From positions 150,779-182,826 of the forward strand of contig DIPH01000025.1 of the NCBI GenBank assembly GCA_002424045.1: a stretch of 32,048 nucleotides of DNA, written 5' to 3'. Shown piece after piece: positions 1-8,157 of the stretch. Numbering within the stretch: the first letter of the stretch is position 1; each line of letters starts with the position of its first letter. Made by a program: the position numbers and the translations under genes. The DNA comes from Firmicutes bacterium UBA5493. GTDB lineage: Bacteria; Bacillota; Limnochordia; Darwinibacteriales; Darwinibacteriaceae. Below the pieces are notes generated by a model. It searched no databases and had not been told where the DNA came from. It saw only the letters and a list, made by a program, of their open reading frames with translations.

Positions 1-1285
1 GGGGAAGGATGGTTCTCATCCAATTCGGTCCTGCAGAAGGGGGAAACCAACTAGGAAAAACATGGCCTTGAAATTCCCGATGGTTGTCTAAAAACCACTG
101 GGCCACATCCTCATTCTCATACTTCGTTAAGGTACAAGTAGAGTAAAGGAGCAGTCCTCCAGGGGCTACATAGCTAGCCGCCGCGCTTAAGATCCGTTTC
201 TGCAAAGCAGCAAGCTCCAAAATATCATCGAGGTTCTTGCGCCAACGAATGTCAGGCCGATGGCCCATCGTGCCAAGGCCCGAACAAGGTGCATCAACCA
301 GAACCCTAGGGGCAGGAGCTAAGCCCAGATCCTCTGAAGCATCACCGAGCCGAGTCTCAATAATGGATATGCCCATTCGTTGAGCATTTGCTTGCACCAG
401 CTTCAGACGGGCCTGATTCACATCGAAAGCAAGAATCCGTCCCCGATCTTCCATCAACTGTGCCATGTGCGTGGTCTTACCTCCTGGCGCACTACAGAGA
501 TCGTAAACCAGCTGCCCTGGCTTAACCTGCAATGCATGGGCGGCTAAGGCGCTGCTTTCGTCCTGAATATAATACATCCCCTCACCAAGGCCTGTATCGC
601 ACACCACCAAATGGGCAGGACTCACTTCCAGAATATCAGGAGCAAATCGTCCTGCCTCCGTCCTAACCCCCTGTGCTTCTAGATGCGACTGCACCTCTGA
701 AGAGGACGTCTTCAGGGTGTTCACGCGCACATGCATCTTAGGCGATTCGTTGAGGGCTTGACAAAGGGCAAGCGTTTCCTCCTTCCCCCACCAAGTAAGC
801 CACTCTCTTACAATCCAGGATGGAAAGGAGTACTTTACTCCAATGTGTTCCACCAGATCGGATGCTTCCGCAGGATACATTATGGACTCACGCTCCCTGA
901 CGATCTTCCGCAGCAGGCCGTTGGTGAACTTGACCACTCCTTCATGGCCGAAGAGGCGAGCTAGTTTCACCGCCTCGTTAACTGCAGCACTGGGAGGTAC
1001 CCGATCAAGGTAGAGTATTTGGTAAACGGCGCTCCGCAGGATATTTAGGATAAACGGTTTGATCTTCCGCAGGGGTCTTGAGCTAAATAAGGAGAGAACA
1101 TAATCCAAGTTGCGACGCATGCGCACTGTACCATAGACGAGCTCGGTGTAGAGTCCTTGGTCAAGCCCGCTCAGGTCATTTTGACGCAGATGACAATCAA
1201 GGACCTCCCGTAGGAAGTCCTCTGTTTCCTCCAGTTCACTTAATGTTACCACTACAAGCTGCCTGGGATTAACAATTTTCTTCAT
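1..1285 (-). CDS. rsmB: RsmB, 16S rRNA (cytosine-967-C5)-methyltransferase, C-terminus cut by window edge
   Basis: RsmB makes m5C967 in 16S rRNA using SAM. I translated the minus strand from the ATG at 1285: the frame stays open for 428 codons to the window edge, so only the C-terminus is missing. The N-terminal ~140 residues look like the NusB-type RNA-binding domain (LVYGTVRMRRNLDYVL, then PPSAAVNEAVKLA). The methyltransferase half has the SAM loop DLCSAPGGKTTHMAQ, motif IV VDAPCSGLGTMG and motif VI LLYSTCTLTKYENE, supplying the two family cysteines. The start overlaps the stop of the upstream zinc peptidase gene (TAATG), so translation is probably coupled. rsmB after fmt is the usual Bacillota order. 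Family and reading frame are certain; the end is not visible. Confidence 0.95.
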   Translation of the reverse strand, partial: MKKIVNPRQLVVVTLSELEETEDFLREVLDCHLRQNDLSGLDQGLYTELVYGTVRMRRNLDYVLSLFSSRPLRKIKPFILNILRSAVYQILYLDRVPPSAAVNEAVKLARLFGHEGVVKFTNGLLRKIVRERESIMYPAEASDLVEHIGVKYSFPSWIVREWLTWWGKEETLALCQALNESPKMHVRVNTLKTSSSEVQSHLEAQGVRTEAGRFAPDILEVSPAHLVVCDTGLGEGMYYIQDESSALAAHALQVKPGQLVYDLCSAPGGKTTHMAQLMEDRGRILAFDVNQARLKLVQANAQRMGISIIETRLGDASEDLGLAPAPRVLVDAPCSGLGTMGHRPDIRWRKNLDDILELAALQKRILSAAASYVAPGGLLLYSTCTLTKYENEDVAQWFLDNHREFQGHVFPSWFPPSAGPNWMRTILP

Positions 1286-1965
1286 TAGCGTCTCCGCTGG
1301 CCTCTCAAGATTAACAAACGCAGCAATTGGGTTGCAGACACAGCCACAGCGGCCACATAGGTAAGGGCAGCCGCATTCAATACTGCCTGGGCCTTGGGAA
1401 CCTCAGCCCGATTCAAGTATCCGCCGGCATCTAAAAACCCAAGGGCCCTTTTTGATGCATTAAACTCTACAGGCAGCGTCACAAGCTGAAAGCCAAGGGC
1501 AGCGATGAAAAACCAAATGCCAACGAGCATCAAAACATCAAAGCTAAATAAGAAACCCATCAAAAACAAGGGCATAGCCATTTGCGAACCAATGCTAGCC
1601 ACAGGAAATAGATTTGTTCTAAGTGCTAGGGGCGCATAGCCTTGGGCATGCTGCACAGCATGGCCAACTTCATGGGCGGCAACGCCCAAAGCGGCAAGGC
1701 TCGTGCCATTATAAACATCACTAGACAAGCGTACTGTCTCCGAACGTGGATCATAATGATCGGTAAGCTGTCCCCCCACACGCTCTACGCTCACATTGTG
1801 CAGGCCATTATCATTCAAAATCTGCCGGGCAATTTGATTCCCGGTGTAACCGGCAAGGGAGCGTTCCCTTAAGTAGCGATTAAACGTAGAGTTCACTTTA
1901 AACTGGGCATACATGGCAAAAAACAAGGCGGGAAGAACCAAAATAAACGTGGGATCGTAAAACAT
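1285..1965 (-). CDS. Membrane zinc metallopeptidase, YugP family
   Basis: A 226-residue integral membrane protein of the YugP-like neutral zinc metallopeptidase family. The zinc motif HEVGH lies in VAAHEVGHAVQHAQGY around residue 100. It is flanked by a hydrophobic N-terminal segment (FILVLPALFFAMYAQF), two central membrane segments (about residues 125-165) and a C-terminal one near 200-215, followed by a basic tail (RGQRRR). The region before HEXXH (GNQIARQILNDNGLHNVSVERV) is also typical. The ATG is preceded by AGGAGGAG at good spacing. It lies between fmt and rsmB, 14 bases after fmt and overlapping the rsmB start, so it is part of the same operon. The physiological substrate is unknown; a role in envelope protein quality control is only a guess. 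Confidence 0.92.
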   Translation of the reverse strand: MFYDPTFILVLPALFFAMYAQFKVNSTFNRYLRERSLAGYTGNQIARQILNDNGLHNVSVERVGGQLTDHYDPRSETVRLSSDVYNGTSLAALGVAAHEVGHAVQHAQGYAPLALRTNLFPVASIGSQMAMPLFLMGFLFSFDVLMLVGIWFFIAALGFQLVTLPVEFNASKRALGFLDAGGYLNRAEVPKAQAVLNAAALTYVAAVAVSATQLLRLLILRGQRRR

Positions 1966-1979
1966 TTATTCTCCTCCTC

Positions 1980-2915
1980 TCAACATAAAAAGTCTCCGAT
2001 ACGAAGACGCAAACCATTCGCAAAGTCCGCTCCTGAGATGGCCCTGGCATTTGGCCTCTGTACCTTGAGCAAGAGCAAGGACCCTTGTCCGCATCCAACT
2101 ACTAAACCCTGCCCCTCTAAGGCCAAAATCTCTCCTGGGGACCCCTGTCCCAGGGCACCCTCTGCTTCACGGGGATATGCCTCAAGGATTTTCACCGTTT
2201 CCTCTCCTACATAAGTGTAAGCCAATGGCCAGGGATTCATTCCCCGAATCAAGCGGTCGAGCTTGGCTGCGGGCTCTTTGAAATCTACGAAGGAGTCCTT
2301 TTTAGACAGTTTGTAAGCATAACTCGCTGCCTCATGATCTTGGGGGATGCGGGGAGCCTGACCGGAGGCAATCTGCCTCACCGTTTCACTAAGGAGGCGG
2401 GCTCCTGTGATCATCAAGCGATCATGGAGATCTCCTGCAGTGTCTCTGGGCAAAATAGGTTCTTGGGCCTGTAAGATAATATCACCGCTATCCCATCCCG
2501 AAGCCAAATACATAGTTGTTACACCAGTAAAGGTTTCCCCCTTGACAATCGCGGCAGTAATGGGCGATGCCCCCCGGTACTTGGGCAAAAGAGAACTATG
2601 CACATTCACACAGCCGTAGGGTGCCATGGTCAGGAGGCGATCTGGAAGCTTTTGTCCAAAGGCCACCACCACGAACAGATCCGCTTCGCAACTCTGAATC
2701 TGGTCCATTGCTTCAGAACTGCCAATAGATTCTGGCTGTAAGATTGGCACCCCGTGGGCTAGGGCAACCTTCTTGACGGGGGATGCGGCATACTTCTGGC
2801 CGCGGCCACTTCTGCGATCAGGTTGCGTGACTACGGCTACCACTTCGTGTTCGTCTAAAAGGGCCTCTAGACTAGGTACGGCAAATTCGGGAGTGCCCAT
2901 AAAAACAATACGCAT
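1980..2915 (-). CDS. fmt: Methionyl-tRNA formyltransferase
   Basis: Formylates initiator Met-tRNA with 10-formyl-THF, giving the N-formyl group that peptide deformylase, encoded just upstream, later removes. The 311-residue length is normal. Visible signatures are the N-terminal MRIVFMGTPEFAVPSLEAL, the active-site segment NVHSSLLPKYRGASPI (family Asn and His, residues ~106-108) and the catalytic Asp segment SGWDSGDIIL (~144). The usual C-terminal OB-like domain begins near residue 205 (KKDSFVDFKEPAAKLDRLIRGMNPWP). The ATG immediately follows the def TGA, which indicates translational coupling. Confidence 0.97.
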   Translation of the reverse strand: MRIVFMGTPEFAVPSLEALLDEHEVVAVVTQPDRRSGRGQKYAASPVKKVALAHGVPILQPESIGSSEAMDQIQSCEADLFVVVAFGQKLPDRLLTMAPYGCVNVHSSLLPKYRGASPITAAIVKGETFTGVTTMYLASGWDSGDIILQAQEPILPRDTAGDLHDRLMITGARLLSETVRQIASGQAPRIPQDHEAASYAYKLSKKDSFVDFKEPAAKLDRLIRGMNPWPLAYTYVGEETVKILEAYPREAEGALGQGSPGEILALEGQGLVVGCGQGSLLLLKVQRPNARAISGADFANGLRLRIGDFLC

Positions 2916-3431
2916 TCACTCACCCTCTCCCATCTCAGTTAGTTCCTCCGGTTGGACCTCTGCTTCGATCTCCGGCGACTTAACTTCAGCCTCACCCAAC
3001 ATACGATCGAGCATTAAGACCCCATCTAGATGATCGATCTCGTGCTGTAGAGCCCGGGCAAAAAGGCTGTCAGCCTTAATACGTACTTGTTTGCCTTTTT
3101 CATCGAGACCTGCAATCTCTACCTCCGTAGGACGTTTCACATATACCCAGCGCTCGGGAATACTAAGACAGCCTTCCACATCAATTTCCTCTCCACTGGC
3201 ATCCAGCACCACAGGATTGACCAGCACCACCGGACCTTCACCCACATCCAAGACAATGATCCGTTGGCTCACCCCCACTTGGGGGGCAGCTAATCCTATG
3301 CCATTGGCCTCGTACATGGTTTCGAGCATATCATCTATTAATTTCGCAACTTTCTTGGTAATTTTGGGTACTTCCGCTGCAGTTTGCTCCAATACAGGAT
3401 CACCAACAGTGACAATTGGAAGCTTCGCCAT
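2916..3431 (-). CDS. def: Peptide deformylase
   Basis: Metal-dependent deformylase that removes the formyl group from new protein N-termini. All three family motifs are present: GIGLAAPQVG, EGCLSIPE (metal-ligand Cys) and QHEIDHLDG (two His ligands and the catalytic Glu). I chose the ATG of MAKLPIVTVGDP at 3431 because GAGGTG sits six bases upstream; an in-frame start at 3458 would add nine residues without such a site. The product is 171 residues. The last ~25 are an acidic, probably disordered tail (EVKSPEIEAEVQPEELTEMGEGE region) beyond the enzyme core. It lies between priA and fmt, as in B. subtilis. Confidence 0.96.
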   Translation of the reverse strand: MAKLPIVTVGDPVLEQTAAEVPKITKKVAKLIDDMLETMYEANGIGLAAPQVGVSQRIIVLDVGEGPVVLVNPVVLDASGEEIDVEGCLSIPERWVYVKRPTEVEIAGLDEKGKQVRIKADSLFARALQHEIDHLDGVLMLDRMLGEAEVKSPEIEAEVQPEELTEMGEGE

Positions 3432-3473
3432 GGTCAACACCTCGATTCCTTCCATCACATTATTATATCATAC

Positions 3474-5663
3474 CTAAAGCATAAAGAGGGGATCAATGTC
3501 TATTGTCACTTGTACGTCACCCTCAACACTGGGAAGTCCCCGTAAAATATCGGAGGGAGGTCCGTCGCTCTTTAATAGGATCTGCCAGCGAAACCGTCCC
3601 TGGATTCGGCCAATGGGTGCCGGCGCAGGGCCGAAAATGTCACCTGCAGGAAACCCTTGCCGGAGTAAAAAAGCGCGAATGCGGCCCGCGCCATCCTCAG
3701 TTTCTCGCTGTGGACCACTACACAGAATCCGAGTAAGGGACCGAAATGGTGGATACCCCAATTGTCTTCGAAAGCCGATTTCCCTACGATAAAAGTCTAG
3801 ATAATCATGATTCTGGGCGGCAGCAATGGCAAAGTGGGACGGGTCATAGGACTGAATGATAACCTGCCCCTCCTTCTCTCCCCGACCGCTCCGTCCGGCC
3901 ACCTGGGTGAGGAGCTGAAAGGTGCGCTCGGAAGAACGTATATCGGGAAAGTTCAATGCTAAGTCCGCGCTAAGCACCCCCACCAAGGTCACATTGGGAA
4001 AATCTAGACCCTTGGCCACCATTTGGGTCCCCACCAAAACCTGGACTTGCCCTCGAGCAAACTGTCTCAAGATGGCAGCATGGGCCCCTTTACGGCGGGT
4101 CGTATCCGCATCGAGACGTAGGATTGTTAGCTCCGGAAAATCCTTGGCGAGAACCTCCTCTACCTGTTCAGTGCCCACACCAAATTGGCGCAGAAACCGG
4201 GACGCACACTTCGGACAACTCTTTGGCATCGGTTCACGGTGCAGGCAATAATGGCAATGCAAGCGAGAGTCTCCCTGATGGTAGGTTAGGGATACTTGAC
4301 AGTTCGGGCACTCTAGGACCTCGCCGCACTCCCTGCAGAGCACAAAGCGCGAAAAGCCCCGCCTATTAAGGAGAATAATGGCTTGATCATTTGTCTGGGC
4401 AAGCTCTCCTAGGGCAGTTTTCAACTCGGTGCTGAACATAGAGCGGTTTCCCTGTTCAAACTGTTTCCGCATATCCACCACACGGACGGTAGGTAAGGGC
4501 CTCGCTTCCACCCTTTTCGTTAACTCTGCTAAACGGAAACTCCCCTGAAGGGCTTGGTGATAGCTTTCCAGTGCAGGGGTGGCACTTCCCAAAATCACCT
4601 GGGCCTCCACCAACTCGCAGCGCTTAATGGCTACATCACGTGTGTGATAACGAATAGAGCCTTCCTCTTGCTTGTACGTGCCTTCGTGTTCTTCATCAAG
4701 AACAATGAGTCCTAGATTTTGCGTGGGGGCAAACACCGCGGAGCGGGCGCCGACGACAACATCCACTTCCCCATGGTAGGTTTTCCACCATTGATCAAAA
4801 CGCTCTCCTAAAGAAAGCCCACTATGCAAGACCGAGACCCTGTCACCAAAGCGCGCGGCAAAGCGATTGAGGGTCTGGGGCGTTAAGGCAATTTCTGGAA
4901 CCAAGACAATAGCTTGCCGGCCTTCCCTAATCACATCGGCGATAACGTTTAGGTAGACTTCTGTTTTTCCGCTACCCGTTACGCCATGGAGGAGAACTGG
5001 TCTTTTTAGCCCCTTACTCTCCCCTTGAATCGCTTCCACCGCGTCTTCTTGTTCCCTTGTCAAGCTGGGCTTTGGATCAGGGATTCTATCCCACTCAACC
5101 TTTCTCTCCAAGGTCGTGGTTCCAAGGGCAATGATACCCTGTTCTTCGAGGGAGCGCAACACCTGATAACTGGTACGGGCTTTGGAGATCAAATCGGTCG
5201 CTAGCAGTTGTGATTCCTTTTGGAGAATCTCCACAACCCTTCTCTGGGCTGTTGCGTTCTTTCTAAGTTGGGGACTTCGCACTAGCAAAGTCGCAAATTG
5301 GGCCGTCTTGGCCCCTACCCTCTCCTTCCCAAAGCGGAAGGCGGGGGGCAACATATATTGCAGGGCTTCGGATAACAGACCCACATAGGTCTGCTCCATC
5401 CATACGGCCAACTCTACCAGTGAAGGGAGAATGATCGGTTCAGGATCCAAGAGTTGCAAAACGGACTTAAGCTTGCCCTCTTCCACCTGCAGCTGGCTGG
5501 ATAATTCCACCACGTACCCTTCTATCCTACGGCGTCCAAAGGGAATGAGCACCCGGTGACCGATCTTGATTTTCTCCCCAAATGAAGGGGGAATTCTATA
5601 CTGGAAAATCCTGTTAACGGCTTCTGCCCGTACATCCACAATGACTCCTGCATACAGTTCCAA
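3474..5663 (-). CDS. priA: Primosomal protein N' (replication restart helicase PriA)
   Basis: 3'-to-5' superfamily 2 helicase that rebuilds the replisome at stalled forks. The 729-residue protein has the N-terminal DNA-binding domain (residues ~1-100), Walker A GVTGSGKTEVY (~226), a DEEH box (VLDEEHEGTYKQEEG), and the zinc-binding insert with paired cysteines (CRECGEVLECPNC and CHYCLHREPMPKSCPKC). Helicase C motifs follow (VLVGTQMVAKGLDFP, QVAGRSGRG). The start is TTG, supported by GGCGGTGAT about five bases upstream; the normal MELYAGVIVDV opening supports it too. It follows the rpoZ terminator directly, with no room for coaBC, which usually lies between rpoZ and priA in Bacillota. Confidence 0.97.
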   Translation of the reverse strand: MELYAGVIVDVRAEAVNRIFQYRIPPSFGEKIKIGHRVLIPFGRRRIEGYVVELSSQLQVEEGKLKSVLQLLDPEPIILPSLVELAVWMEQTYVGLLSEALQYMLPPAFRFGKERVGAKTAQFATLLVRSPQLRKNATAQRRVVEILQKESQLLATDLISKARTSYQVLRSLEEQGIIALGTTTLERKVEWDRIPDPKPSLTREQEDAVEAIQGESKGLKRPVLLHGVTGSGKTEVYLNVIADVIREGRQAIVLVPEIALTPQTLNRFAARFGDRVSVLHSGLSLGERFDQWWKTYHGEVDVVVGARSAVFAPTQNLGLIVLDEEHEGTYKQEEGSIRYHTRDVAIKRCELVEAQVILGSATPALESYHQALQGSFRLAELTKRVEARPLPTVRVVDMRKQFEQGNRSMFSTELKTALGELAQTNDQAIILLNRRGFSRFVLCRECGEVLECPNCQVSLTYHQGDSRLHCHYCLHREPMPKSCPKCASRFLRQFGVGTEQVEEVLAKDFPELTILRLDADTTRRKGAHAAILRQFARGQVQVLVGTQMVAKGLDFPNVTLVGVLSADLALNFPDIRSSERTFQLLTQVAGRSGRGEKEGQVIIQSYDPSHFAIAAAQNHDYLDFYRREIGFRRQLGYPPFRSLTRILCSGPQRETEDGAGRIRAFLLRQGFPAGDIFGPAPAPIGRIQGRFRWQILLKSDGPPSDILRGLPSVEGDVQVTIDIDPLFML

Positions 5664-5678
5664 GTTGAATCACCGCCT

Positions 5679-5706
5679 AAAAAAACCTGTGGCATATGAC
5701 CACAGG
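5679..5706 (-). terminator. Intrinsic terminator after rpoZ
   Basis: On the minus strand, CCTGTGG and CCACAGG form a 7-bp stem with a 7-base loop, followed by seven T. It sits between rpoZ and priA, so priA-def-fmt needs read-through or another promoter. Confidence 0.85.
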
Positions 5707-5712
5707 CTTTTC

Positions 5713-5898
5713 TTAATTTGACTCGCGTCTGTTGTGCTTCCATTGAATCTTGCCTGCCTTTAACTCTTCAATGGCTACAGTCACAGGCTTTGTTGATCTG
5801 CACTCTATGACAGGCTCAGCACCATCAATAAGCTGTCTTGCCCTTTGCGAAACGGCCACAATTGCCGTATAACGATCTAATTCACTCGCTGGTTTCAC
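5713..5898 (-). CDS. rpoZ: RNA polymerase omega subunit
   Basis: Small 61-residue omega subunit that helps assemble and stabilise RNA polymerase around beta'. It reads MKPASELDRYTAIVAVSQRARQLIDG followed by KPVTVAIEELKAGKI, which matches the family core (Y-x-x-V-x-x-x-x-x-R-A-R-x-L, then K-P-V-x-x-A-x-E-E). The start is GTG, with GGAAGGGGG about eight bases upstream, and lies inside the last codons of gmk, so the two are translationally coupled. The length is at the short end for Bacillota omega. A terminator follows immediately. Confidence 0.95.
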   Translation of the reverse strand: MKPASELDRYTAIVAVSQRARQLIDGAEPVIECRSTKPVTVAIEELKAGKIQWKHNRRESN

Positions 5899-6511
5899 CG
5901 GAAAAACCCCCTTCCCAAACTCCTCTTAATCCCTTCAGGTCAATACGGCTGACCCTAGACCATTCACTGCAGATGATCTGCCGAAGTTGATCAGCGGCAC
6001 GGCCTAGATCATCGTTGACGATATAATAATCATAGTCTACTATATGCTTGATTTCCTCGTAAGATTTTGCCAAACGCCTCTTAATGACTTCATCAGAATC
6101 AGAACCCCGGAGTTTCAACCGTCTGCTCAACTCTTCGGGGGTGGGAGGCAATAAAAACACAAATACCGCTTCAGGCATTTTTTTTCGGATTTGAGCGGCG
6201 CCTTGAATATCAATATCCATAATAACTGCATTACCCGCTTGAATCTGATCATAAACAAAACTCTTCGGTGTACCATAACGGTATCCCACAAAGGTTGCCG
6301 ACTCCAACAAGAGATTGTCTCTTAGCATTTGGTCAAACTCTTGCTCTGAACGGAAAAAGTAATTGACCTCATCCACTTCTCCCACTCTAGGGGGCCGAGT
6401 GGTAACGCTAATGGAATACTTTAAGTTAGGGATAGTGGGGAAAACAGCATTCATCACAGAGTTTTTTCCTGCCCCGCTCGGCCCGGACAAAACAATGAGA
6501 AAACCATTCAT
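5882..6511 (-). CDS. gmk: Guanylate kinase
   Basis: Phosphorylates GMP to GDP with ATP. I chose the ATG at 6511 (MNGFLIVLSGPSGAGKNS), preceded by GGTGGG; an in-frame TTG at 6553 would add 14 residues. The GMP-binding segment is SISVTTRPPRVGEVDEVNYFF, and GTPKSFVYDQIQAGNAVIMDIDIQGA and LRGSDSDEVIKRRL are typical. One oddity is the P-loop, GPSGAGKNS, where Asn follows the Lys in place of the common Gly, Ser or Thr. The rest of the enzyme looks complete at 209 residues, so I take it as active. It is flanked by remA upstream and overlaps rpoZ downstream. Confidence 0.96.
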   Translation of the reverse strand: MNGFLIVLSGPSGAGKNSVMNAVFPTIPNLKYSISVTTRPPRVGEVDEVNYFFRSEQEFDQMLRDNLLLESATFVGYRYGTPKSFVYDQIQAGNAVIMDIDIQGAAQIRKKMPEAVFVFLLPPTPEELSRRLKLRGSDSDEVIKRRLAKSYEEIKHIVDYDYYIVNDDLGRAADQLRQIICSEWSRVSRIDLKGLRGVWEGGFSGETSE

Positions 6512-6568
6512 TCTTAACCCACCATCCCTGACATTCTGTAGTGTTCCCTTCAATTCAGCAGCAACTCC

Positions 6569-6835
6569 CTATTTCTCATTAGGTTCAAGGTGTTCTTTGT
6601 TGGTTAAGCGATGTGCCACAGTTTCGGGTTGCACTGCTGACAAAATTATATGATCACTATCAGCGATAATAACCGCCCTGGTACGCCGACCATAGGTTGC
6701 ATCGATCAGCATGCCACGTTCCCTGGCCTCCTGCACCATTCGTTTAATGGGAGCAGATTCGGGGCTGACGATCGCCACAATTCTATTAGCTGCCACGATA
6801 TTTCCAAACCCAATATTAATTAACCGTATCCCCAT
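6569..6835 (-). CDS. remA: Extracellular matrix/DUF370 regulator RemA
   Basis: An 88-residue DUF370 protein. In B. subtilis RemA is a ring-forming DNA-binding protein that activates biofilm matrix and osmoprotection genes. The sequence reads MGIRLINIGFGNIVAANRIVAIVSPESAPIKRMVQEARERGMLIDATYGRRTRAVIIADSDHIILSAVQPETVAHR in fragments that are nearly diagnostic of the family, including the GRRTRAV DNA-contact segment. The order yicC, remA, gmk, rpoZ matches B. subtilis, apart from mihF inserted before it. The biofilm role is known only from B. subtilis; in other clades its targets are unclear. Confidence 0.95.
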   Translation of the reverse strand: MGIRLINIGFGNIVAANRIVAIVSPESAPIKRMVQEARERGMLIDATYGRRTRAVIIADSDHIILSAVQPETVAHRLTNKEHLEPNEK

Positions 6836-6856
6836 TTTCCTAGCTCCTTATACCGC

Positions 6857-7165
6857 TTATCCCAGCCGCTCTAGCAACTGTTCTCTCTGCCTTTTACCCA
6901 AACCTTGCACCCGACGGTTTTCGTTAATCCCGATTTCCCGCATAATCTTGTCAGATGTTACTTTACCCACTTGCGGTAATGACTGCAGTAGATAGGTAAC
7001 GCGCATTCTGGCAATTACTTCATCATCGGCGGAATCTAGCACTTCCTGGAGAGATAAAGAACCTTTCTTTAACTTAAGTCTCAGTTCAGCTCTCTTGCTC
7101 CGCATTTCCTGGGCCTTTTTCAGCGCATTCAATTTTTCGTCCTGGGTCAAATATGGTAACGACAT
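6857..7165 (-). CDS. mihF: Integration host factor, actinobacterial type (mIHF)
   Basis: A 102-residue basic DNA-binding protein of the single-chain mIHF/sIHF family, not related to the IHF alpha/beta heterodimer. Diagnostic features are the N-terminal helix LTQDEKLNALKKAQEMRSKRAELRLKLKKG and the helix-two-turn-helix segment LLQSLPQVGKVTSDKIMREIGINENRRVQGLGKRQREQLL, in particular LPQVGK and RRVQGLG. The ATG has an excellent Shine-Dalgarno (AAGGAGGTGACC). In Actinobacteria mihF lies next to gmk and rpoZ. Here it occupies the same neighbourhood but beside yicC and remA, giving a mixed gene order. It likely shapes nucleoid DNA and supercoiling. Confidence 0.93.
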   Translation of the reverse strand: MSLPYLTQDEKLNALKKAQEMRSKRAELRLKLKKGSLSLQEVLDSADDEVIARMRVTYLLQSLPQVGKVTSDKIMREIGINENRRVQGLGKRQREQLLERLG

Positions 7166-7210
7166 AGTTGGTCACCTCCTTTGCCTCACAACTTAAGCAC
7201 ATTCATGTAG

Positions 7211-8089
7211 TCATTCAATGTTCTGAATTTGTTCGCGAATTTTCTCCAGCTCACTTTTCATGTTCACCACCAAGCCCGCTATATGTACATTGTTGGCCTT
7301 AGAGCCTATGGTGTTCACTTCACGGTTCATTTCTTGAATCAAAAAGTCAAGCTTACGCCCGACCGATTCGGTGGAGCGCAACGTCTCCTTAAATTGTTGA
7401 ATGTGACTTTTCAAGCGTACAAGTTCTTCGTCAATACTGCAACGGTCAGCAAACATGGCTACTTCACCCAAGAAACGGTCCTCTGTCAGGGTTGTCCCAT
7501 CGAGCAGTTCGCCCAAGTGCTCTCGCAGACGGTTCTTGTAATCCAAAATCACCTGTGGTGCCGTTTTCCCTACTTCTTCCCTGAGCTGCTCCACCAGATG
7601 AGTCTTCGCCTCTAAGTCCTCAAAGAGTCGGCGTCCTTCCGCCGTCCTCATAGCCTCTAAGCCATCTAAAGCCGCGCTCGTAGCTTCTGCAACAGCACTG
7701 TACAAATCATCCCAGTCAAGGGGCGGCTCGTCCACCTCTAAAAGCCCGGGAAGGGACAAAACATGCATTAATTGAATAGGCTCGTTACTTCTCAACTCTT
7801 CCTTGATGACGTTAAGGGCACCTAGGTAGCCCTGCAAGAGAGCGTTATTAATCTGTATAATTCGCTCTTGATCGCCAAATTCCTCCACGGACAGCATTAC
7901 TTCCACTCTGCCTCGTGCGATTCTACCTGTAATGGTGGACCGTATGGTCTCCTCTAACTGACTGTATTGCTTGGGAACCCTGAAAAATAGGTCCAAATAG
8001 CGATGGTTAACTGATTTGACTTCCACTTGTACAGCGTACGTACTACGCGTAGCTTCCCCTTGTCCAAAACCGGTCATACTCTTGATCAA
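7211..8089 (-). CDS. yicC: YicC/YloC family endoribonuclease
   Basis: YicC-family proteins are endoribonucleases implicated in RNA turnover. The N-terminal IKSMTGFGQGEA and VEVKSVNHRYLDLFFRVPK, and the C-terminal SVGRKLDFLIQEMNREVNTIGSKANN, are family hallmarks. The best start is a TTG at 8089, seven bases after GGAGGA, giving 292 residues that open (M)IKSMTGFG, the canonical beginning; an upstream TTG at 8104 overlaps that Shine-Dalgarno. It lies 68 bases downstream of the P-type ATPase gene and 45 bases before mihF, in the same order as yloB-yloC of B. subtilis. Confidence 0.95.
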   Translation of the reverse strand: MIKSMTGFGQGEATRSTYAVQVEVKSVNHRYLDLFFRVPKQYSQLEETIRSTITGRIARGRVEVMLSVEEFGDQERIIQINNALLQGYLGALNVIKEELRSNEPIQLMHVLSLPGLLEVDEPPLDWDDLYSAVAEATSAALDGLEAMRTAEGRRLFEDLEAKTHLVEQLREEVGKTAPQVILDYKNRLREHLGELLDGTTLTEDRFLGEVAMFADRCSIDEELVRLKSHIQQFKETLRSTESVGRKLDFLIQEMNREVNTIGSKANNVHIAGLVVNMKSELEKIREQIQNIE

Positions 8090-8157
8090 GTCTGTCTCCT
8101 CCAACCCCTAATCCTCTTTGATTAATTCTGGTTCTGACAAAATAATCCTGCTTGTAT

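Noticed and set aside
731..964. 77-codon plus-strand reading frame
   Set aside because: It lies antisense to rsmB, which is open on the minus strand across this entire region.
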